A DNA stretch of 64,000 bases, from NCBI GenBank assembly GCA_000149265.1, contig CH003416.1, positions 1,259,002-1,323,001 of the forward strand. Reading direction: 5' to 3'. The notes under the pieces are model-generated. The model saw only the letters and a list, made by a program, of their open reading frames with translations, had not been told where the DNA came from and made no database searches. Shown here piece after piece: positions 55,940-64,000 of this stretch (positions are counted from its first letter, which is position 1; every line of letters begins with the position of its first letter). Both the position numbers and the translations under genes were made by a program. The DNA is from Ciona savignyi. Lineage: Eukaryota > Chordata > Ascidiacea > Phlebobranchia > Cionidae.

Positions 55940-58900
55940 AACAACTTATTTTTGGTAAAAAACAATTTATTTTCTGTATTTTAAACCGTGATGACGTAAT
56001 AATTCCGGAACGAACGTGCTCAAGTGTGTCGAACACGTGACCGTTTGCGGTGAAGTTTAATCCAACAGCTTGGTCTGAAACCAACTGTCAAAAATACAAC
56101 CATATTCTAGTTTAAGCTGTTTTAAACCAAAAAATATAATTTTCAAGCAGGTTTATTTGGAAACATTATGGATTCTAAAGTAAGGTAGGACTATGGGTTC
56201 CGTGGTTTAGTGAAATGGTGGTGGGTGCGACCGTTGAGCTTAAATGCACACGATGATGACATCGAGCTTTTTGAATAGAATCACGTGACTAATCATGTGA
56301 TGTGATGTCAAATAATGATAGGTCTGATATTATACGGCTGCTTTATCATAAAGTGAGAGTTCCAACAAGATTTAATCAAATATTAATTTACTTGTGTCCG
56401 ACCAGAAAACGTCGAGATGCCAACTATGTAAGTCGGGGTAGTGGTCATTTTAAATTTGTTTTCACTTTTGATGCAGTTACGTATTGACCCCCTTTGCCAG
56501 TTTCGTAAACTGTCATGTGTCGAATGTGACGCATTTGATTTGCTGATCGACGGTCTCGGAAGTTCTACCTTCTGACATTTGCGTATTACAATATTCTTGG
56601 TATCGACAATTAATATTAAACCAATAATGAGTAATCATGTATGGGGTGCCAGTATAAAGTAAGGTTCTGTCGTATTTTACCACATCGACAATTTTACCAA
56701 GAGATAGACCGCGGGCTTGAGTTTCTTAAGTTAAACTTATCACACACTTCAGTACACAGATTTGTCTATCGTGACACGTGTTGATACTGTGGTCTTAAGC
56801 ATCTATAAGATACAGATGACCTATTAAAATGATTTTTAATATTTTCCTATTTTAAAGAGAAAGCTAAGCGAAAATAAAAAATAGGTGACAGGGGGAGTCG
56901 CGTTCAAACAGATCTGGTGTTGGTACTGCATCAAAACTGAATAAATTTTGGTGGTGGGGTAGAAAAGAAAATGATGACATAACCCAAAATGACATTTGAA
57001 TGACTGCTATATGGGTCATCGCAAAACTGATACTTTAATTGATTTAAAACAACAGATAGCCATAACCACACGAATAACTTAAACGCACGCATGGTGTATT
57101 TTCTCTACAGCGCTGTTTTAATGTAAGTTTGGTGTTAAGTCTCGGTTGCTATAGGTTGGTGCAATAATAACAACGCACGCTAGTTTGTTTTTGCATGCTT
57201 AAAATAACTGGTGCTAGTAACGGTGGCGGGCTTATAAACACAAAAGGCTTGCGCGGGAGATGTTGCACGAGTTTCTAAAATATTTTCAGTAAAACGATAA
57301 CAATTATTTAAGCACTTGAATTTTAATGTAAGATCAAAACTTGTGCAATTTGTCTCGTGCATAGCCTGCCCAATTAAAGCCACTATAGAATGCTTCATCT
57401 ACTAGGTTAGCTGGAAAAGCTAGCTCTAGCTGATGAAGCAAACTAAAGAGGTCCGCCTCGACCGTATATACAAACTAATCACGAGTTCCGATAAATAAAA
57501 TTTATAAATGATTCGGCGTCACTGATAAAGTTTAAATACAAATATAAAGTGTTTCTGAAAATGTGTATTGTTGTTATTATTAAATGTAGGCTTATACTTG
57601 ATTTGATTGATTTATTATTCCTTTTTCTTAATACTTTATTGGCATTAACCGTATATAATGAGTTATATTATGAGTGACTATTTAATTTTTTTGGACTTAT
57701 GTAAAATACGTTTAATGCTTTTTATTATGCAACACGTGTGGAAACATGCGAATGCGTATTCGGAAATGTAGGGTGGACGTTTAAAAGCCGTCCATTCTTA
57801 GTTTCGAATGCGCGCACGCATTGTACTATCAGCATTTGCTCCATAGCACCATCTCGCGGTGGCTGTTCTGCATGCTGAAGGTAATGGTCGTAGATTAATT
57901 ATTTAGTTTATACTGTACTTAACTAAAAAGCTAAGCATGTTCTTTTAAGCTATTCGTGGTTAAATCTTACTTTTTGTTTTTTTATACAACAAAATAAGCA
58001 ACTGTAAAGTTAAAACATATTCATTTACAGACATGAACGAACACTTGCGAAATTAAACTAACGATTCTACCAGGACTGCTGATCGAAGAAACATTCTCAG
58101 CTCTTTCACTAACTCATTTATATTTAAATTACAACTAACCGGCCGCATTAAATCTTAGATTGTAGTGCAAAATGCTTTGCCTATTTTGCTTAAGCCATAT
58201 TTTACTCCAAGCTAGATTTGATCACTTTGACGAATATGACGTCATAACTATGCACCTAATGTCAACTTTAGATTGTATCTAGCGCAACCTTACAAAGCTG
58301 CTTAATATTAACAATTAACTAAAACTTATTTGCGATTCACGATTTACTAAATATACAGTTTAATTTTAAAGGGAATATGTTACTACGAAGAGCATGCATA
58401 GCATTGTATTCGTACATGCATTGTTGAACGACTAATTTACTTTGCAATTACTAACACTGTGTTTTAATTTTTAATCAAATTGTAAATATTTTAACAATAT
58501 GGCTGCTAATACTGTTGTACATATTGACGATAGGCAGATATGTTTTTGTTTACAGTTGTGTGTATATAATATAAACCAAGTGTATACGCCCCCTAAATAA
58601 CGAAGTGCAATGTATATGTAGACATTACGAAGGGTTATAGCGGGTGTTGAGTGTTAGTTCTGTGTAATTCGTGACAAATTGTTTGTGTTTTGAATTACCA
58701 ATCGTATAATCCAATGTTTTGGCCATCAACAATTTTACATGATTACCACATTTCGTTTAATAAACCTATTGGAATTGGAATAATTGCGATTACTAAAAAT
58801 ATGTTTATGTAGTATTGTATTCTGCCGATCACCTAAAAAAACTACACTTTGTGAAATATTTCATTTTGAATTATCTTTTCAAGAAAACCCTGAAAAATAT

Positions 58901-59400
58901 CTACAGTACCTTTATTTCTTATTGGCTAAGTGCGTTTAAAGTAGCAAAGCATATGGGAAAGATATCTGGAAATAACACTTTTGTTCCAAAGTTCCAGGCC
59001 ATATTTTCTGTAATAAATGGGTTTCGGAGAAAAATCGGGTTGTAAATGTAATTGTAAAGTTGACAACTTGTGATATGTAGTATCTTTTCGTTTATACACT
59101 AAATAAAGAATTAAAAGATTAAATCAGTAAATACAACAAACGTATTTAAATATATCTGAAAGAAACAAATGAAATGTTAACCTAAAGTACTAATAAATCA
59201 GTATTGTTTAGTCCAATTTAGAATTAAAACTAAATGACTAATTCAAGAAATAAAAAAATCCTTAAAACCGACTAAAACGTGGAATAAGTTAATCCATCAA
59301 TGTATGACTAAACACAAATTAAAACCATACACGGGGATACAATATATAGGAAAGACATGCAATATTTTTGTGGATAGTCCAAATTTTGTTCAATATGATT
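55940..59400. other. Intergenic DNA left of Dlx, no gene recognised
   Basis: Short open frames only (up to 76 codons), none with a recognisable domain. A CTCF-like AGCACCATCTCGCGGTGG lies at 57845-57862. The region is the likely place for distal cis-regulation of Dlx. Confidence 0.45.
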
Positions 59401-59404
59401 TATA

Positions 59405-59590
59405 GGGTATTTATGTTTTACCCGAGTAAATTTGGAAACGCAAGGAGCGTTATACACGGGCTTGTGACTTTGCTTTTGTATTAGCATGAACTAATTTTTC
59501 GCTAAGTTCAGGAGATGTCTGTATTGTGCTTTGTTCGAGGACACAACCACAAGCAAGCGACCCGTTTTAAATTACATTCCCTCCCGCTAA
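59405..59590 (-). mobile_element. Decayed SINE copy
   Basis: Minus-strand traces of the family: GTTATACACGGGCTTGTGAC, GTGCTTTGTTCGAGGACACAAC and a tRNA-like head near 59560-59590. Confidence 0.4.
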
Positions 59591-60950
59591 AAGACAAAAC
59601 TCTAACGCATTAAATATACCAAAAAATAAGATAAGAAATTACTTGTTTTTCTTCATACAGAATGAATAAATTACATACACACATATCCTTAAATAAACAG
59701 TTACTGAACAAGCGTCATGTGTCACACAAATAGCAAGGTCGCAAACGCTTTCACGGAACTAAGTTAATCGAAAAAAATATATTGCATGTGAAATTTTCGA
59801 TCGCGTGTTATATCAGATCTTGGAAAAGTGGCACCATTTAACCACATACCAACTATGCCACACTTACTTTTATGCATGCACAATAGAACAATGGCATAAT
59901 TCTATTCAGTACAGTAGGAGCAGTTTTTGTTACATCGCGATCTTTTCAAATACACAATTTTAAAAACAGTTAACCATTTGACTTTAACATTTTAAAATAT
60001 TTTTGAGGTATTTCGGAAAAATCATATTTAATAAACTTTTTTTCCACCGAAAAAACGTCCCGTGTCATTAAAAATGTTTGCAAAATCAGGGATTGGACCA
60101 CTTAAAGGTGCGATTTAATAAATCCCATTATATCTTCTATATCGGGTGACGACACAGAGTGACGACACAGAACAGGTGAATGGAAATTCAAGATTACAAA
60201 TTCGTCTCCCGCCTTTTAATCCTAGACACGATGTCGCCAACAAACGGGGACCGTCCACCCACAAAGACAACGCCCCAACCCGGTCGTTAACACCGTGGAG
60301 TTCACTTTTACTACAAATTAAAAATAAGGTTGCATGGCAAACCTTTTCTTACCTATAGGGTTTGTAACGAATTTATTTTTATCGAAAATGAAGCATAATC
60401 GGTGGGACCTAGTTTATTTGCATTAAGAAAGATTTACACTGTGTATTACTGCAGATTATTTTGAACACATGATTAAATATCCCACGACTGCATGGTTATA
60501 TTTATTATTTAGATATAGTAAGCAAGATATTCATTCAACAATATATTTAACATCCGACAACACTAAACTACCAATCATTGTAAGTTTAAAATTTGATGTT
60601 ATCGATAATTTAAGTTGATAAAATGCGACGCGTTGATTATTGTATTCTTAATCCTAATTCCACGTATTTCGATTTGGAATAATTTTAAGACATAAAAGTT
60701 TTTTTTTTAATAATAGCCTTACAGTTTTATAACAGCATTAAAGTGAAATTTGTAAACATTTAGCAATTAATTAAGATATCTTTATTATCCATACGAAATA
60801 ATTATCATGGTTATATATTCAATGGCCGAATTCAATGTTATAAAAGTTTTGTAGCGTTTTTACTAGTTTATTTTTGTTATGCAAACTTTACGGGATATTA
60901 CAATAACAAATTGCATTCGTGCTAAAGAATAGCGCAAGAATAAATAAAAA

Positions 60951-61110
60951 TAGTCGCACTTAATAAACAAACATTGTCACCTGCAGCAAAGACAACATTG
61001 TTTTACAATGATCTGAAATGCAAACTGAACAACACAAACTTACATGAATGATGCCGAAAGAATCACCTTTGCAGGCAACAAAGCAATGCTAAAAAAACAA
61101 TGGACGAGTT
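60951..61110 (+). promoter_or_regulatory. Fox and Sox motif cluster upstream of Dlx
   Basis: ATAAACAAACA (about 60963, Fox type), ACATTGTTTTACAATG (about 60993-61010, facing Sox-type sites) and AACAATGGAC (about 61099, Sox type) lie 0.4-0.6 kb before the Dlx start. These are sequence matches only. Confidence 0.3.
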
Positions 61111-61519
61111 CGAACGCTGGACAATGAGGTCTTATCGCATCGCGTACGACAACAATGCAGTTCCCAGTAGGCTGTAGCCAGTGCAAGGCCGACTCTCAAA
61201 AGCTGCAGGCCGACGAGGTGTATTTGGCCTCAGGTATTATTCGGTTTTCGAAGGGGTCGTCCGAATTGCAGCCTCTTGAACCAGGATTAAACGAGTCATT
61301 GTCTCTTTTCATAGTGTGGTAGTTTATAATCAGTCTCATCAGGTCTATTCCTTCATACTGACAGTGACTGCTCACAGAGAGGGCATACCCACGACCCACG
61401 ATAGTATAAGTACTTGAAAATAGTTGGGAAAGGAGGCGTAAATAGTTACCATGCTTAATTACTAACAAACGTAATTTACATTGCAGGATTGGTAGAATTT
61501 TTGACAAGCACAGATAAAA

Positions 61520-63919
61520 ATGTCGAGCGTGGTGGAATCGCATTTGGGTTTCTATCCTGCGGGCGCTTACACTGCAGCGCAATTTACCTCTGGAAGTATC
61601 AAAGAACCAAAACAGCCGGATTCGTCACATCAGTTTCCAAAATTTGCTGCCTATTTAGGCAAAGGACAAGTGTCAGTAAATAGCCAAAGTTCGACAAACC
61701 GGGAGAGCTATCATTATATGCCACAGATTGGCTATCAGAATGGAAACAGCGAACTTGCATACAATCCGATATCGCTGCCATACTCGATTCCATATTACCC
61801 ATACGATAGCAAGATTGTATCTGATGATGTTTCTAATCTTTACAATTCAACAAACGATATAACTGAGGCAGTTCTAACACCACCACCCACAACTGAAAAT
61901 TGGCAAGTTGGGAAGCCAAGACACCAACAAGAAGATCAGTTTATGTTTCCACCATTTGCTACCAACTATAGCAGTTATCAATGCCAGCAGGCAGCAAGTT
62001 TGCCACAGAACACTGTCACAGATACGCCGCCAACCACTCCTGAATCCGAAATCCCAGCCACTTCGACATCTTCTACATCAACCTTACCTACAAATATATT
62101 CAGTAAATTGGATCCCACTCAAGACCACGATGTCCCTGAAGACCCAATTTCTATAACAGATGTTAATTTGTCTTCTAGTTTTACTCAAGGTAAATATAAG
62201 TTTTATTTACACATTCTGCGTTTATTATATATTACATACATTCCAACGATAAACATAGCATAACGATGTTTATATTTCACAGAAAGTGGAACTTCCGAAA
62301 CAAGTATATCGCAGCAAAAAAGTGATGAAGATTTAATACAAGACAGCAGTGATCAACTTACACACCGGCCTTCACAAGGGATCGCATCAGGTACTAGTTT
62401 TTAAACCTTGGTCTTTAATACATACTTATTAAAACTTGTTTATTGAACCTAGTTTATTGAACCTTGTTTATTGAAACTTGTTTATTCAGACAAACAAGAA
62501 GCCTCCAATGAAGACAGTCCGTTTTGTCCTTCCAACGCATCTCCTCAGCCGTCGCCCTTGTCCTCGGTCGAGTCGGATCCCGGTGCTGAATCTACTCACG
62601 GCGAAGCCATTAATGATAGCACAGCTTCTGCCAACACATGCAAGTCTAAAAAGAAACGAAATCCAAGAACTGTTTACTCAAACTATCAGCTTCAAGAACT
62701 GCATTCGTACTTCAAGAAAGTTCAGTATCTCGCTCTACCAGAGAGAGCTAGACTTGCAGCTGCACTTGGTCTAACTCAGACTCAGGTGATTGGATTTGTT
62801 AATTTAATATTAAAATTATAGATTTTTTTATTTTTCTTGTAGGCTACTGTTGTGTTTTCTTTAAAAATCAAATAATCCAATCAAACATTTTATAGGTCAA
62901 AGTTTGGTTCCAAAACAGACGATCAAAAATCAAGAAGCTTCTTAAATCAGGAGTCGTTCAAGATTTGGACGAAATTGGAATCCAGTCTGTTATCGACAAT
63001 CAAGCTCCTGAATTCGACCCTGAACAGCCGTCCGAGGCAACAAAACGTGCTAGAAGTTATGATGATCACGTAGACACTGAATCGACGCAGTGGAACGCTC
63101 CAAAACAACATTGTCCATCCAATGATGGGTAAGACTGATAAATACAATTCCGTTATATTTTACGCTATGTTTTATTGGTTTACTTTAAACCTAAATAAAC
63201 TGTACTAAAATTATAGTACGTTGATATGTTTATTTTGTAGGTTATATTTGATTTTTGAATTCTGAATCTTTCAAAGTTTAAAAACAATTATTTTCTCTTT
63301 AGCCCTAACGTGCACGGCGGTCAAGGAACTATTCATTATTCCTCGTACCAACCAACCGCGACTCACCAAAGCAACGAGATGCAAAGATTTCAGCAAGAAC
63401 ACGCAAACCCGATGATGAACTACCAGTTGTACCAACACGCCAACACATTTCACGGTTAGCGAATGTCATTTACTGTGTATATTTTGGTGGTTGATATTTT
63501 TTCTTGTTCAAGCATTTTATGCTACAGATAGACCTAGAGAACAATACTCACTTTCCAATGCAAGCTTCCTTTTAGTTAAACTATTTATTATTCAATAACT
63601 TATTAATGATTCGTTTATATGCTTTAACATGTAATTAAATGCAGGTATAAATAACAACCTTCCCTTCGGCACCAACTTTGATTCAAGTGATTACGAGAAC
63701 GGAATACTCAAGTCAAATTTTTCTTCTTCGTCTCCGAGCGACGCCAACCAAAACTATCAGCCGCCGTCATACGGCGCTGCAGACCTTACCGCTTCCGAAG
63801 GACAATTCGCAAACCAATCACCCACAGATGGTTATATGAGAACCGACCACTCAATGCACCAAAACCAAAGCGTTGCTTTACCAAACACATTTGATTCTTA
63901 CAAGGGCAACTTTTGGTAA
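61520..63919 (+). CDS. Dlx: Distal-less/Dlx family homeobox transcription factor, complete, six exons
   Basis: Exons 61520-62189, 62283-62390, 62490-62785, 62896-63128, 63303-63454 and 63645-63919 join in frame to 577 residues. The homeodomain spans about residues 315-374 and has the Dlx signature [20 protein letters not shown] followed by [19 protein letters not shown]. Arg5, Trp48, Phe49, Asn51 and Arg53 are intact, so DNA binding is expected. An intron splits the homeodomain after Q44, the usual Dlx position. The N-terminal 260 residues are rich in Ser, Thr, Pro and Tyr, and the C-terminus is rich in Gln, Asn and Tyr; both are probable activation regions. Dlx factors specify ectoderm and anterior structures, and in ascidians larval epidermis. 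Which of the ascidian Dlx paralogues this is cannot be decided here. A CAG acceptor at 61484-61486 close to the ATG suggests a spliced or trans-spliced leader. Confidence 0.97.
62490..62785 (+). CDS. Dlx: Dlx exon 3, first part of homeodomain
   Basis: Encodes a Ser/Pro/Glu-rich stretch ([18 protein letters not shown]) and then [20 protein letters not shown] through LGLTQTQ, homeodomain helices 1 and 2. Ends in phase 0 at GTGATT. The frame runs into the intron, so an open frame to 62821 is not the real end. Confidence 0.96.
62896..63128 (+). CDS. Dlx: Dlx exon 4, recognition helix
   Basis: Starts exactly with [19 protein letters not shown], the third helix, then an acidic stretch ([19 protein letters not shown]). 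Acceptor TTTTATAG; ends in phase 2. Confidence 0.96.
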
Positions 63920-64000
63920 CCCTTTTCACAGTTTATAATGTTTGTTTTTCAATTGAGTGAATTTGACACAGTTTGGTTGTTTTTTTCGTTAGGTAAACGT

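Noticed and set aside
61196..61582. 128-codon minus-strand frame at the Dlx start
   Set aside because: Overlaps the Dlx promoter, 5' UTR and first codons on the other strand; no recognisable content.
1..64000. CRISPR-like or bacterial operon structure
   Set aside because: Introns, SINEs, tandem CCP exons and poly(A) signals show a eukaryotic genome. Direct repeats seen are exon copies or transposon parts, not regularly spaced arrays.

Overview
The window looks like nuclear DNA of a tunicate, most probably a Ciona species. This is inferred from the AT-rich sequence, short introns, a Dlx-type homeobox gene with ascidian-like compactness, and candidate trans-splice acceptors just upstream of start codons. 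No species assignment can be proven without a search. There is no prokaryotic content and no CRISPR array.

Region 1-30.1 kb (minus strand): one very large gene for a secreted multi-module protein. It starts at about 30,075 behind a TATA box. It has a short unrecognised N-terminal region, one EGF-like module (22,921-23,034) and then at least 29 one-exon CCP/sushi modules running left and off the window edge. The 3' part (about 2.8-9.3 kb) is a recent tandem amplification of a 1.72-kb unit carrying four CCP exons (D-C-B-A). Introns of this gene carry a piggyBac-like element (478-1375), a tRNA-derived SINE (4076-4373), a processed KDM4 histone-demethylase pseudogene (about 11.2-11.9 kb), and two hAT-type short elements with 8-bp target duplications.

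Region 30.2-38 kb: gene-poor, with a 335-bp triplicated repeat inside a possible short inverted-repeat element, SINE fragments, and a clean tRNA-Leu(AAG) gene at 37,470-37,551.

Region 38.4-43.2 kb (perhaps to 45.6 kb, minus strand): a secreted modular serine protease with a thrombospondin type 1 repeat, a Thr/Ser-rich linker and a complete trypsin-like catalytic domain (His, Asp, Ser and the S1 Asp are all visible).

Region 44.1-50.5 kb (plus strand): two four-exon genes, about 5 kb apart, that encode small secreted precursors (114 and 101 residues). Each has a signal peptide, an anionic propiece, a furin-type R-x-K-R site and a basic six-cysteine mature peptide. Intron phases (1, 0, 1), the length of the last exon (62 nt) and the cysteine spacing are shared. 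I do not recognise the family; it looks like an antimicrobial or hormone-type peptide family and is the most interesting system here. A possible third small secreted ORF (48,745-48,936) lies between them.

Region 50.5-61.5 kb: mostly non-coding. It holds the last exon of an unknown minus-strand gene with a PP1-binding-type KRVQF motif (51,327-51,585) and a candidate spliced non-coding or 5'-UTR transcript (54.0-55.9 kb). Region 61.5-63.9 kb (plus strand): a complete six-exon Dlx homeobox gene.

Taken together, the left two thirds carry extracellular defence-like genes (CCP protein, TSR-trypsin protease, cysteine-rich peptides) and the right end a developmental regulator with a long upstream non-coding region.
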